The notes beneath the pieces were generated by a model. It worked only from the letters and a program-made list of their open reading frames with translations, ran no database searches and was not told the origin of the DNA. A program made the translations under genes and the position numbers. Below, piece by piece: positions 25,801 through 34,633 of a stretch of DNA of 64,000 nt. Origin of the DNA: Sorangium sp025924095 (lineage in GTDB: Bacteria; Myxococcota_A; Polyangia; Polyangiales; Polyangiaceae); the NCBI RefSeq assembly GCF_051521505.1, contig NZ_CP150356.1, positions 5,890,001-5,954,000 of the forward strand, read 5' to 3'. Position 1 is the first letter of the stretch. Each line of letters begins with the position of its first letter.

Positions 25801-28550
25801 TTCGCCATGCGACCGACGACGAGGCTGTGCAGCTTCTGGTCGGTGAACAAGGCCGGCGCCTGACCCCGGTTGAGGATGTCCATGATCGCGCGAATGACCG
25901 GATCGGTCATCGGCGGCAGGTCGACGAGCGCCTCGATCGGCCGGCTCCCGAGCTGCCGCCACAGCCGCTCATACTCCTGCTGCACCTCCTCGTCCGTCGG
26001 GTGCGGCGACCAGCGGACGCCGGCGCGCTGCAGGACCTCGAGGCAGGTCTCGACGGCGAGCTCGCTGCGATCCAGCGTCGTGTAGAGATCCGCGCGCACA
26101 CACGCGACCGCCGCTGCGTCGACGAGGTTCCCTGCGCGGCGCGAGAGCATCGAGAGCCGCTCCTCCGCCGCCCCGAGCTCCCCGGTCAGGTACTCGCACT
26201 CGGCCCGGTGGAGCTCGAGCGCAAAGGCGAGCTCGTACCGCTGCTCCCAGCGGTCTTTCCTCAGGAACGCGGCGCCGGCAGCCAGATACGTCAACGCCGA
26301 GGCGAAGGCCGCCGACGCCTTGGCGCGCTTGCCGGCGGCGAGGTTGAACCTGGCGCACCGCTCTCGCTCCTCCCACGACGTGATCAGCAGAGCGCCGCGG
26401 TTGAGCTGGTTGACGATCTCGAAGATCTTCTCCTCGATCTCCTCCGGCGCGGTGCGCGACGCGAGCAGCCGTCCAATCTCGAGGTGAACCGCCGCCCGCT
26501 CGCCCTCGGGGATGAGCGAATAGGCGGCCTCCTGCACCCGGTCGTGGAGGAACCTGTACGCGCCGTCGAAGCGCAGGACCAGGCCCGCGCAGACCGCGTC
26601 CCAGAGATCGGCGTGGGCGTCTTGCTCCGAGCCGCCGCGGATCATCGCCAGGTGGGCGACCTCCGCGGTGTTCCCCAGACAGGCGAGCTGCTTCACCGCG
26701 CCCTGGACGCGCGGAGGGAGCCGCACGAGCTTGCCGACCATCAGGTCGACCACGTTGTCGGTGAAGCCCTTTTCACGGATCCTCACCACGTCCCACCGGA
26801 AGGCCCCGGCGCGCCCGTCGAAGTCGATCAGCCGCTCTTCGTGCAGCGCGGCGAGGAACTGGATCGCGAAGAAGGGGTTGCCGGCCGTCTTCTCGTGGAC
26901 GAGGTCCGACAGCGGCGCGGCGTCCTCGCGGCGGCAGCGCAGCGCGTCGCTGACGAGCGCGGCGAGGTGCTCCCGGGAGAGCGAGCCGAGCACGATCGGC
27001 GAGATGCTCACGCCCTCCTTCCGCAGAGGGTCGAGCGCCAGCATGAGCGGGTGCGAGGGGGTCACCTCGTTGTCGCGGTACGCGCCGATGATCAGGAGAT
27101 GGCGCGTCTCCGGGTGCGTCAGCAGATCGCCAAGGAGCCCGAGGCTCGCCGAGTCGCTCCACTGGAGATCGTCGAGGAAGAGCGCGAGGGGGTGCTCCTG
27201 CCGGGCGAACACCCCGATGAAGCGCTGGAACACGACGCGGAACCGGTGCTGCGCCTCGATCGGCGGGAGCTCGGGGACCGGCGGTTGCCGGCCGATGATG
27301 AGCTCGACCTGGGGGATGACCTCCACGATCAGCTGTCCGTTGGCCCCTAGCGCGCCGAGCAGCCGCTGCCGGAAGGCCGCGATCCGGTCCTCGCTCTCGG
27401 CGAGGGTGTCCAGCACGAGCTCCCGGAAGGCCTGGACGAGCGTGGAATAAGGGATGTCGCGCTTGTACTGATCGAACTTCCCCGAGAGAAATAGGGCTCG
27501 TTCCCGGACGATCGGCCTGTAGAGCTCGTGGACCAGCGCCGACTTACCCATACCGGAATAGCCGGAGACCAGGACGAGCTCGGGGGCTCCGGTGCCCGCC
27601 ACGCGCTCGAACGCGCGCAGCAGCGCGGCCACGTCCTCCTCGCGGCCGTAGAGCTTGTGAGGGATCTGGAAGCGGCCGGTGGCATCGCGCTCGGCCAGCG
27701 GGAACGGCTCGATCTTGCCGGTGGCCCGGCGCTGCGAGAGGCAGCGCGCGAGGTCGTGCTTGAGGCCGCGGGCGGTCTGGTACCGATCCTCCGCCGCCTT
27801 GGCCAGGAGCTTCAGGATCAGCGCCGAGAGCACCTCGGGCAGCTCCGGGACGAGCGCCGAGGGCGGCTGCGGGGCCCGGGCGACGTGGCAGTGCACCCAC
27901 TCGGGCGGGTCCCGCGCCTCGAAGGGCAGGCGCCCGGTGAGCATCTCGTAGAACGTGACGCCGAGCGCGTAGAGGTCGGAGCGGCTGTCGATCGCCCGGT
28001 TCATCCGGCCCGTCTGCTCCGGAGACATGTACGGCAAGGAGCCCTCGATGAGCCGGGGCGGCCCAACCGGCGGCTGCTGGCGGGAAAGGCAGCACGCGAG
28101 GCCGAGGCCGGCGAGCTTTACCTGGCCGGTGGCCGCGTTGACGAGGAGGCTCTCGGGCTTGAGATCCTTGTGAAGGATGTTCCGCTCGTGGAGCTCCGCC
28201 ACGCTGGCCGCGATACGAACCGAGAGCTCGAGGAACCGGTCGACCTCCATCGGGCCGTCGAGGCAGCGGTCGAGCGGCTCGCCGCCGAAATCCTCGATGA
28301 CGAGCGCTGGCAGCCCCTCGTGCGTCTCGAGCGCCAGCGGCGTCACGATGGCCTCGTGGCTCAGCATCTTGCCGATCGCGTACTCGTTCTTCAGGCGCTC
28401 GACGTCGCGCGGGCGGCTCCGCCTCGGGTCGAGGACCTTCAGGATCACCGGGAGGCCATCGGCGCTCCGGACCGCGCGCAGCAGGCTGGTCACCTGGCCC
28501 GCGTGGAGGGTCTCGGTGATCGCGTACCGGGAGGCAATGCTCATTTCCAT
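22848..28550 (-). CDS. Multi-kinase 2: pseudokinase–AAA–GAF–sensor histidine kinase
   Basis: 1,900 aa, paralogous to the protein at 14893-20607 along its length. The kinase-like domain keeps VILKVLD and HKDLKP but reads HKDLKPES where the paralogue has HKDLKPQN, and LAGLG where it has LADFG. The metal-binding Asp of DFG and the catalytic-loop Asn are lost, so this domain is probably inactive or only regulatory. The ATPase P-loop (GYSGMGKS), Walker B, two GAF-like domains, the HisKA box (ATHELNTPMTSL) and the HATPase motifs (DLGIGID, GLGLGLYIS) are intact. ATG at 28550 has GGAGG upstream. PEP carboxykinase lies 122 bp upstream on the same strand. Confidence 0.93.
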   Translation of the reverse strand: MEMSIASRYAITETLHAGQVTSLLRAVRSADGLPVILKVLDPRRSRPRDVERLKNEYAIGKMLSHEAIVTPLALETHEGLPALVIEDFGGEPLDRCLDGPMEVDRFLELSVRIAASVAELHERNILHKDLKPESLLVNAATGQVKLAGLGLACCLSRQQPPVGPPRLIEGSLPYMSPEQTGRMNRAIDSRSDLYALGVTFYEMLTGRLPFEARDPPEWVHCHVARAPQPPSALVPELPEVLSALILKLLAKAAEDRYQTARGLKHDLARCLSQRRATGKIEPFPLAERDATGRFQIPHKLYGREEDVAALLRAFERVAGTGAPELVLVSGYSGMGKSALVHELYRPIVRERALFLSGKFDQYKRDIPYSTLVQAFRELVLDTLAESEDRIAAFRQRLLGALGANGQLIVEVIPQVELIIGRQPPVPELPPIEAQHRFRVVFQRFIGVFARQEHPLALFLDDLQWSDSASLGLLGDLLTHPETRHLLIIGAYRDNEVTPSHPLMLALDPLRKEGVSISPIVLGSLSREHLAALVSDALRCRREDAAPLSDLVHEKTAGNPFFAIQFLAALHEERLIDFDGRAGAFRWDVVRIREKGFTDNVVDLMVGKLVRLPPRVQGAVKQLACLGNTAEVAHLAMIRGGSEQDAHADLWDAVCAGLVLRFDGAYRFLHDRVQEAAYSLIPEGERAAVHLEIGRLLASRTAPEEIEEKIFEIVNQLNRGALLITSWEERERCARFNLAAGKRAKASAAFASALTYLAAGAAFLRKDRWEQRYELAFALELHRAECEYLTGELGAAEERLSMLSRRAGNLVDAAAVACVRADLYTTLDRSELAVETCLEVLQRAGVRWSPHPTDEEVQQEYERLWRQLGSRPIEALVDLPPMTDPVIRAIMDILNRGQAPALFTDQKLHSLVVGRMANLSLEHGNSDGSCFGYVHVGVVLGARFGDYRAAYRFGKLGLDLVDQHGLDRFKARVYLDFGCLVNIWARHMRTSLELMQRAFDMASETGDLTFAAYARNASILILLSKGEPLGDVQHEAESALAFVREARFGLIFDCIIAQLQLVRCLRGLTPSFSSFNDASFDEARFEQHLESDPRLSLAACWYWIFRLQAHFHAGDYDSALAVATKAERLLWTMRSFLHVTDYHFYGALTRAARCGAAPASKGERPEHLAALAAHHEQLEVWASSCPENFGSRAALVGAEIARLEGRDLDAERLYEEAIRSARESGFVHGEALAYEIASRFYRARGFDLFAATYLREARACYARWGADGKVRLLDQRNPSLCDSRTPAKAATFAARPEEIDLLSVIKASQAISSEIVLDKLLCTLLTAVLEQGGAQRACLVLVQDQGLSIEAEATVGESGAATIVLPRSTEDVSRRVPVSLVRYVHRTKERVILGNDAADAGKFSGDACFARGTPRSVLCMPILRQAEVAGLLYLENNLLAGAFTPDRLTSLSLLATQAAISLENARLLAKEQAERTAAEAAERRAAFLAEAGEILSGSLDYAETLSRIARLSVRSLCDWCVIDVVEGGETRRTSWAHRDAAKESLLEELRRRYPPGRESSHPAARVLRGGAPLLISELSEERLRSCCEDEGHARLIRALGTRSLITVPIVMRGQPLGVLSVVSSAPERRYGEADLELAQEVARRAAIAIDNARLYRAAQEAVRVRDEFLTVATHELNTPMTSLTLSLEAAQRTLQSDQPWDPKAIGRQVDRSLRQAARLTRLNSELLDVSRTQADRLSLEIAEVDLGVIVRDVAERFELDLARAGCSVSLQDGGRIVGLWDRSRIDQIVTNLLANAIKFGAGKPVEIFVTDEAGTARLSVKDLGIGIDPARQEQIFERFGRAVSERNYGGLGLGLYISRRIVEAHGGSIHVESALGAGATFLVELPCAGPPRLSEPSSPPG

Positions 28551-28672
28551 GGGGGAGAGCCTCCGTGAAGCGCTGGCGCCCGGCGGCTTGGCATACCATG
28601 GCGATCGTCGCCGGCACAGGAGCACCCGAGTCCGCGCGCCTCGCGGAGGGGTCCGGGCTGCAATCCCGAGCC

Positions 28673-30625
28673 CTAGGCGCTCGCCTCGCCCTCGTCGCCG
28701 TCCTCGTCGTGCTCGTCGAGGTAGCGCTCGGGCGCGAGCTCCCACCGCTCCGGCGAGCGCCAGAGCTGCGACAGGAGCAGCTCGCGCATCAGCAAGAACT
28801 CCTTGGGCAGCCGGTCGTAGAGCCGCTCGAAGAGCTCACCGTGCGAGCCGAACTCGACCTTCCACGCCTCTCTGTCGACCGCCATCAGCTGGTAGAACCG
28901 CTCCTTCGAGAAGCGATCCATGCCCCGCCACTCGATGTCCTCGTAGCGCGGCATCCAGCCGAGCGGGCTCTCCTCGGCGAAGCCGCGGCCGTGCACGCGA
29001 TCGACGATCCACTTGAGGACACGCATGTTCTCGCCGAAGCCCGGCCAGAGGAAGTTGCCCTGATCGTCCTTGCGGAACCAGTTCACCGAGAAGATGCGGG
29101 GCGGATTGACGATCTGACGCCCCATCTGCAGCCAGTGGTTGAAGTAATCGCCCATGTGGTAGCCACAGAACGGCAGCATCGCCATCGGGTCGCGGCGGAC
29201 CTGGCCGATGGTGCCGCCCGCCGCCGCCGTCATCTCCGAGCCGATCGTCGCCGCCATGTAAACGCCGAAGCCCCAGTTGAACGACTGGTACACGAGCGGC
29301 ACCGTCGTCGCCCGCCGCCCGCCGAAGATGATCGCGCTGATGGGCACCCCGCTCGGGTCGTCCCAGCGCGGATCGATCGAGGGACACTGCGACGCAGGGG
29401 TCGTGAAGCGCGCGTTCGGGTGGGCCGCCTTGCGCCCGCTGTCCGGGGTCCAGGGCTTCCCCTGCCAGTCGATGAGCTCCGGCGGCGGCTCGTCCGTCAT
29501 CCCCTCCCACCAGACGTCGCCGTCCGGCGTGAGCCCCACGTTCGTGAAGATCGTCCCCTTCCGGATGGTCGCCATCGCGTTCGCGTTCGACTTCTCCGAC
29601 GTCCCCGGCGCCACGCCGAAATACCCCGCCTCGGGGTTGATCGCGTAGAGCTTCCCGTCCCGCCCGGGCTTCATCCAGGCGATGTCGTCGCCGACCGTCG
29701 TCACCTTCCAGCCCGCGAACGCCTTCGGCGGGATGAGCATCGCGAAGTTCGTCTTGCCGCACGCGCTCGGGAACGCCGCGGCGACATACGTCTTCTCGCC
29801 CTTCGGCGACTCGACCCCCAGGATCAGCATGTGCTCGGCCAGCCACCCCTGCTCCCGGCCGAGCACCGAGGCGATGCGCAGCGCAAAGCACTTCTTGCCG
29901 AGCAGCGCATTGCCGCCATAGCCGCTCCCGAACGACCAGATCTGCCGCTCGCCCGGGAAGTGGACGATGTACTTGTGCTCCGCGTTGCACGGCCACGGCA
30001 CGTCGGCCTGCCCCGGAGCGAGCGGCATGCCGACCGAGTGCAGACACGGGACGAAATCGCCGTCGCCGAGCGCATCGAGCACCTTGCGCCCCATGCGCGT
30101 CATGATCCGCATGCTCGCGGCGACGTACGGCGAGTCGCTGAGCTCCACGCCGATGTGCGCGTAGGGCGAGCCGACGGGGCCCATGCTGAACGGGATGACG
30201 TAGAGCGTCCGGCCCCGCATCGACCCGGCGAAGAGCTGGCGCAGCGTGGCCTTCATCTTCTGCGGCTCGGCCCAGTTGTTCGTGGGGCCGGCGTCCTGCT
30301 TGCGCCGGCTGCAGATGAACGTGCGGTCCTCGACCCGCGCGACGTCGCTCGGGTCCGAGCGCGCGAGGTAGCTGTCCGGGCGCTTCTCCGGGTTCAGGCG
30401 GATGAGCGTGCCCGCCTTGACCATCTGGTCGCAGAGCGCGTCGTACTCCTCCTTCGAGCCGTCGCACACGTGCACGTTGTCCGGCTGGCAGAGCGCGACG
30501 ACCTCCGAGATCCACTGCCGCAGCTTCTCGTTGGCGATCGACGATCGCAGCCCGGGGATCGAGATCGGCGGCGGCGGCTCGGAGTGGACCGAGTTCTGGA
30601 TGCTCTGGCTGGCTGCTACGGACAC
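28673..30625 (-). CDS. pckG: Phosphoenolpyruvate carboxykinase (GTP)
   Basis: 650 aa, normal for the GTP-dependent enzyme that converts oxaloacetate to PEP in gluconeogenesis. Diagnostic motifs: FPSACGKTNFAML (P-loop, ~284-296), VGDDIAWM (kinase-2 motif), FGGRRATTVPLV and NWFRKDDQG. The start is GTG at 30625, with AGGAGG 8 bases upstream; the frame stays open to 30991, but those codons resemble non-coding sequence. It stands alone on the minus strand, divergent from the borosin-type methyltransferase gene. Confidence 0.96.
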   Translation of the reverse strand: MSVAASQSIQNSVHSEPPPPISIPGLRSSIANEKLRQWISEVVALCQPDNVHVCDGSKEEYDALCDQMVKAGTLIRLNPEKRPDSYLARSDPSDVARVEDRTFICSRRKQDAGPTNNWAEPQKMKATLRQLFAGSMRGRTLYVIPFSMGPVGSPYAHIGVELSDSPYVAASMRIMTRMGRKVLDALGDGDFVPCLHSVGMPLAPGQADVPWPCNAEHKYIVHFPGERQIWSFGSGYGGNALLGKKCFALRIASVLGREQGWLAEHMLILGVESPKGEKTYVAAAFPSACGKTNFAMLIPPKAFAGWKVTTVGDDIAWMKPGRDGKLYAINPEAGYFGVAPGTSEKSNANAMATIRKGTIFTNVGLTPDGDVWWEGMTDEPPPELIDWQGKPWTPDSGRKAAHPNARFTTPASQCPSIDPRWDDPSGVPISAIIFGGRRATTVPLVYQSFNWGFGVYMAATIGSEMTAAAGGTIGQVRRDPMAMLPFCGYHMGDYFNHWLQMGRQIVNPPRIFSVNWFRKDDQGNFLWPGFGENMRVLKWIVDRVHGRGFAEESPLGWMPRYEDIEWRGMDRFSKERFYQLMAVDREAWKVEFGSHGELFERLYDRLPKEFLLMRELLLSQLWRSPERWELAPERYLDEHDEDGDEGEASA

Positions 30626-31082
30626 TGGCGTACCCTCCTGATTCTCTGGGTCGAGCGGGTTTGCAAGGTGCAGGCCCTGCCCGCCCTCGATCACGATTCT
30701 GGCCGAAATGCGCCCGCCAGGCTGCATCGATTCTTCCTGAGCCTGGCCGCCGCAGCGCGGCCGCGCGCACCAGGTGCGCCCCGGGGCAAACGGTGCGCCG
30801 GCGATGCGCGCCGGCGATGCGCCCCCGTGACGTCGGTCGCCGTCGCGGCCGTACCGCGCGGACGATGACGATGCGGGTCGCGGAGCGGGCAAGCTCGGGG
30901 CGAGCGCGCCCGAGGACAGCGCCGCGCGCAGGCCGGGCGGAGCGCGCCCGAGGCGCCGGCGCACGTTCGATTGATCCCGGGTCGATGTCACGTTAGGGAG
31001 AAAAAGAAGTCATGGGGCCCGGGGGAACGACGATGGCTCGCCCCTTCGGCCGACGCGTGGACGCCGGCACAGGGCAGAGCGC
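30626..31082. promoter_or_regulatory. Divergent intergenic region between PEP carboxykinase and the borosin-type methyltransferase
   Basis: 457 bp without a supported gene. It contains the pckG ribosome binding site and two direct copies of GCGCCGGCGAT (30795-30805 and 30808-30818). No convincing sigma-70 promoter or terminator was seen. Frames open here are continuations of neighbouring GC-rich frames. Confidence 0.45.
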
Positions 31083-31904
31083 ATGTCAACCAATGGATCT
31101 CTCGTCGTCGTGGGAATCGGCATCCAGTGGGCCGGCCAGACGACCCTCGCAGCCCAGCGCGCCATCCAGCGCGCGGATCGCGTGCTCTTCGCGGTCGCCG
31201 ACCCGTGGGCGGCGCGCTGGGTGCGCAGCCTGAACCCGGCGGCCGAGTCGCTGCCCTACGGACAGGGCAAGACGCCGCGACGGTCGATCTACGCCGAGAT
31301 GGTCGAGCGTATCCTCGCCGAGGTGCGCAAGGGGCTCAAGGTCTGCGCGGTGTTCTACGGGCACCCGGGCGTGCTCGCGAGCGCGGCGCACGAGGCGGTC
31401 CGGCAGGCGCGCGACGAGGGGTTCTCGGCCCGGATGCTGCCCGGCGTCTCGTCCATCGACTGCCTCTTCGCCGATCTCGGGCTGGACCCTGGCCGCGACG
31501 GGCTCCAGCTCTTCGAGGCGACCGATTTCCTCATCCGGGGGCGGGAGATCGATGCCCGGACGCCGCTCGTGCTGTGCCAGATCGGCGGCGTCGGCAACGC
31601 CGGCGTCTTCGACCCCTCGGACGCCGCGCGCATCCGCCGCGGGCTGGAGGCCCTCGTCGAGCGCCTGGGCCAGACCTACCCGGCCGCCCACGAGGCGGTG
31701 ATCTACGAGGCGGCCGCGCACGCGCTGACCTCGCCTCGGCTGGACCGGGTGGCGCTCTCGGCGCTCGCGGCGGCGCGGGTGGACGACATCTCGACGCTGT
31801 ACGTGCCGCCGATCGCGCGGGCGGCCGTCGACCCGGACGTGCTGGAGCGCATCGGCTGGGACGGCGGCGCCGGAGCCGGGGTGAATTCAACGCTTGTGCA
31901 CTGA
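31083..31904 (+). CDS. Borosin-type alpha-N-methyltransferase (tetrapyrrole methylase fold)
   Basis: 273 aa. It has the SAM-dependent tetrapyrrole methylase fold, and the motifs match borosin backbone N-methyltransferases: VVGIGIQWAGQTT at the N-terminus, the Tyr/Arg region LPYGQGKTPRRSIY (Y59, R66, Y70), VFYGHPGVLA (Y92-G96), MLPGVSSIDCLFADLG, and LFEATDFLI. Unlike fungal OphMA it carries no fused core peptide, as in bacterial split borosins of the SonM/SonA type. Two downstream 96-aa peptides are candidate substrates. The stop (31902-31904) overlaps the next ATG by one base. No good ribosome binding site was found for ATG 31083, so the start is less certain than the identity. Confidence 0.87.
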   Translation: MSTNGSLVVVGIGIQWAGQTTLAAQRAIQRADRVLFAVADPWAARWVRSLNPAAESLPYGQGKTPRRSIYAEMVERILAEVRKGLKVCAVFYGHPGVLASAAHEAVRQARDEGFSARMLPGVSSIDCLFADLGLDPGRDGLQLFEATDFLIRGREIDARTPLVLCQIGGVGNAGVFDPSDAARIRRGLEALVERLGQTYPAAHEAVIYEAAAHALTSPRLDRVALSALAAARVDDISTLYVPPIARAAVDPDVLERIGWDGGAGAGVNSTLVH

Positions 31905-33010
31905 TGAGGGAGCGCATGACAGACAAAGAACGCACGATGCGCAAGAGCCTCGCTCAGCAAGGCGAGGTGCACCGCAGGAACGGCGAGTACACCGCGGCGA
32001 TCCAGCTCTTCACCGAGGCGATCGCGATCGACAGCGAGTACGCGTGGGCCTACGCTCACCGGGGCGCTGCGCGCGCGGCGATCGACGACTGGAAGCGCTG
32101 CTGCGAGGATTTCGAGGCGGCGTTGAAGCTGAAGCCCGATTACGGGTGGGCGTACGCGCGCTGGGGGGAAGCTCATCGGATGCATGCTAGCTACAGGCTG
32201 GGCAGGGCCGACACGCCCCCGGACTGGCGCGAGCAGCACGCGGTCATCGACCGCGGGATCGAGCTCCTCGAGCGAGCTGCCGAGCTGTCGCCGGGGAGCG
32301 CCTGGACCTTCGCCCACCGGGGCGCGGCGTACATGTACAAGTACTGGCTCGAGGTGATGCCCAGGCTGGTGCCGGCCCTGGAGCTGGACAACCGCCCGGC
32401 GCCGGAGGCGCAGAGCGGCAGCGACGCCGCGTCGCGAGCGCTGCGGGACCTCGACAAGGCCAGCGAGCTCAATCCGCGGTACGCGTGGGTCTTCGCGTTC
32501 AAGGCATGCGTCCTGGCGCTCATCGCGCGCGAGCAGCCCGATATGAAGCCCGGGCTTCTCGAGGCGCACGACTGCCTGCTCAAGTCGCTCGCGCTCGACG
32601 TCGACAAGCGGCTGCCAGTCCACCGCGCCGCCGCAAAGGCCCTGAGCTCCGCGGGGACTTTCCGTGAGTCCGTGGCCGCAGGGCTCAACGGCGTGGCGAA
32701 GGATCCGTCGGATGTCTTCTCGCGCTACTTCATCGCCGTCGGGCTCAAACACCTCGATGACCCCCTCGCGCCGGTGGTCATCGAGCACACCCGGAAGGTG
32801 CTCGAATCTACCAAGAGCGAGATCGACACGATGCTTCACGGACTGGACGTGCTCGAAGGCCGGGTGGGCGGCATGTCCATCGTGAGCGAGCGAAATAACC
32901 TGTCCGTCGAGGCCATCGCGCTCGTGGCCTTCGATCCCACGTGGAACGAACTCCACATGAAGCCGCTCTCGTCGCTCGAAACTCGAGAGCTCCAATCCAA
33001 GAACGACTGA
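31904..33010 (+). CDS. TPR-repeat protein, copy 1 of the duplicated borosin locus
   Basis: 368 aa from ATG 31904 (TGATG overlap with the methyltransferase stop); ATG 31916 with GGGAG just upstream is an alternative start. Residues ~15-110 contain TPR repeats such as AQQGEVHRRNGEYTAAIQLF and YAWAYAHRGAARAAIDDW, and more helical repeats follow. No catalytic motif is seen. Its paralogue at 33507-34610 is clearly related over nearly the full length. Because each TPR gene is followed directly by a 96-aa peptide gene, the TPR protein may bind that peptide or the methyltransferase (inference). Confidence 0.85.
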   Translation: MRERMTDKERTMRKSLAQQGEVHRRNGEYTAAIQLFTEAIAIDSEYAWAYAHRGAARAAIDDWKRCCEDFEAALKLKPDYGWAYARWGEAHRMHASYRLGRADTPPDWREQHAVIDRGIELLERAAELSPGSAWTFAHRGAAYMYKYWLEVMPRLVPALELDNRPAPEAQSGSDAASRALRDLDKASELNPRYAWVFAFKACVLALIAREQPDMKPGLLEAHDCLLKSLALDVDKRLPVHRAAAKALSSAGTFRESVAAGLNGVAKDPSDVFSRYFIAVGLKHLDDPLAPVVIEHTRKVLESTKSEIDTMLHGLDVLEGRVGGMSIVSERNNLSVEAIALVAFDPTWNELHMKPLSSLETRELQSKND

Positions 33011-33025
33011 ACCACAGGAGGATTC

Positions 33026-33316
33026 ATGGATCATCTCTTCGACCTGCTCACGGAACTGAGCATCGACCCCTTCAAGCAGACCGCGTTGGTGGCTGACCGG
33101 CAGGATGAGCTGCGCACCGACGAGGAGCGGGCCGCGCTGGAACAGCGGGGTTCGCCCGAGGTGCAGGCCGCGATCGCGGGAGGCGCGTGGACCCGATGCG
33201 CCGGTCTCCTGGATCCCGGCCCCGACCCGAGCGAGGACGAGGATCCCGACCACTCCGACCTCCGGGACGAGAGCCCCCACGCCTTCCAGGACGACCGGCG
33301 CCACGCGGCGCGGTGA
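33026..33316 (+). CDS. Candidate borosin precursor peptide 1 (BBD-like domain plus acidic tail)
   Basis: 96 aa, AGGAGG 4 bases before the ATG. Residues ~1-53 (LFDLLTELSIDPF then LRTDEERAALEQ and AAIAGG) look like the helical borosin-binding domain of split-borosin precursors, in which a short N-terminal helix region and an LTxEExxAL segment precede the core. The remaining tail begins RCAGLLDPGPDPSEDEDPD and is acidic and Pro-rich, unlike the hydrophobic cores of known borosins. A sister peptide of identical length is encoded at 34634-34924. Role as methyltransferase substrate is inferred from synteny and the domain pattern. Confidence 0.75.
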   Translation: MDHLFDLLTELSIDPFKQTALVADRQDELRTDEERAALEQRGSPEVQAAIAGGAWTRCAGLLDPGPDPSEDEDPDHSDLRDESPHAFQDDRRHAAR

Positions 33317-33414
33317 CCCGGCCGCCAGGAGCGCGGGCTCAGCCCACGCGCGCGGAGGTGAGCCAGTAAGTGAATGGAGAACGAATCCATGAGTTCCGGG
33401 GGGGATGGCTCTGT

Positions 33415-33507
33415 ATCGCGCGGGCGGCCGTCGACCCGGACGTGCTGGAGCACATCGGCTGGGACGGCGACACCGCGCCCTGGGCGGCTCCAACGCTTGT
33501 GCACTGA
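33415..33507 (+). pseudogene. Duplicated 3' end of the borosin-type methyltransferase gene
   Basis: This segment encodes IARAAVDPDVLEHIGWDGD and ends in PTLVH before a stop, matching the last ~30 codons of the intact methyltransferase (31812-31904). It has no start and no catalytic part. It marks the left end of a tandem duplication whose unit runs from the methyltransferase 3' end through the TPR and peptide genes. The same TGATG junction to the next TPR gene is preserved. Confidence 0.85.
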
Positions 33508-34610
33508 TGAGGGAGCGCATGACAGACAAAGAACGCACGAAGCTCAAGAGCCTCGCCCAGCAAGGCGAGGTGCACCGCACGAACGGCGAATACACAACGG
33601 CGATCCAGTGCTTCACCGACGCGCTCGCGATCGACGGCGAGTACGCATGGGCCTACGCTCACCGGGGCGCCGCCCACGCAGCCATCGACGACTGGAAGTG
33701 CTGCTGCGAAGATTTCGAGACCGCGCTGAAGTTGCAACCAGAATACGGCTGGGCCGTCGGGCACTGGGCGGAGGCCTTCAGGACCCACGCGATCTACAAC
33801 ATGTCCGGGCAGAGCTGGGCAGAGCAGCACAGCCTCGTGGACAGGTCGGTCGAGCTCTTCGATACGGCGATCACGCTCTCGCCGGGGAGCGCCTGGACCT
33901 TCGCCCACCGCGGCGCAGCGTACACATTCAAATACTGGCTCGACATGATGCCGAAGCTCGCGCCGAAGCTCGGCCTGGACGACGCGCACGTGGCGCCGCG
34001 CAGGGCGAGCTGCGGCGAGAGCGCCGCGGAGCGGGCGAGGGAGAGCTTCGATAGGGCGTGCCAGCTCAACCGGCGTTACGCCTGGGCGCACGCCTTCAAG
34101 GCGATCCTCCTCGGCCTCGTCGCGGGCGAGAGGCAGGGGGCGCCGAAGGATTTCGACGAGGCGCGCCAAGCCTTGCTCGAGGCGCTCCTGCTCGACGTCA
34201 ACCAGCGGCTCGTGCTCGATCGCCCGCTCGCGACGCTCCTGCACAGCGCCGAACACTTCGAGCAGTCGGTCGCTGTCGGGACGTCCGGCCTTCAGAAGGA
34301 TCCGGAGGATGTCGTCTCGCGCTATCTCGTCACCGTCGGGCTCAAGCGGCTTGGCGACCCGCTCGCGCCGGCGGTCATCCAGCAGACGCGAAGGCAGCTC
34401 GAGTTTGCCAGGTCCGAGATCCAGGTGATGCTCCTCGGGCTCGATCTGCTCGACAAGCCCGGCAGCGACGGCAAGGTGCTCGAGACGCTGTCGCGCGAGC
34501 GCCTGTCCGTCGAGGCCATCGGGCTCATCGCCTTCGACCCCACGTGGAGCGCTGTCCGCGCGGAGGCCGACGGCAGCACGACAGGCCCCGCCAAGCCCAC
34601 AAAAGAGTGA
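33507..34610 (+). CDS. TPR-repeat protein, copy 2 of the duplicated borosin locus
   Basis: 367 aa from ATG 33507 (TGATG junction kept from the original copy) or 33519. It is homologous to copy 1: SLAQQGEVHRTNGEYTTAIQ, YAWAYAHRGAAHAAIDDW, PGSAWTFAHRGAAYTF and the C-terminal LSVEAIGLIAFDPTW all have close counterparts. Divergence is spread along the gene, with small insertions around residues 150-190, so both copies appear to be under selection rather than decaying. The frame is open upstream to 33405 only because the methyltransferase remnant is read in another frame. Confidence 0.85.
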   Translation: MRERMTDKERTKLKSLAQQGEVHRTNGEYTTAIQCFTDALAIDGEYAWAYAHRGAAHAAIDDWKCCCEDFETALKLQPEYGWAVGHWAEAFRTHAIYNMSGQSWAEQHSLVDRSVELFDTAITLSPGSAWTFAHRGAAYTFKYWLDMMPKLAPKLGLDDAHVAPRRASCGESAAERARESFDRACQLNRRYAWAHAFKAILLGLVAGERQGAPKDFDEARQALLEALLLDVNQRLVLDRPLATLLHSAEHFEQSVAVGTSGLQKDPEDVVSRYLVTVGLKRLGDPLAPAVIQQTRRQLEFARSEIQVMLLGLDLLDKPGSDGKVLETLSRERLSVEAIGLIAFDPTWSAVRAEADGSTTGPAKPTKE

Positions 34611-34633
34611 GAGAGAGAGACAGAGGAGGATTC

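Noticed and set aside
23943..27350. 1,135-codon plus-strand frame antisense to multi-kinase 2
   Set aside because: Shadow frame: no motif, and a similar antisense frame opposes the paralogue at 17650-19821 simply because the sense genes are paralogous.
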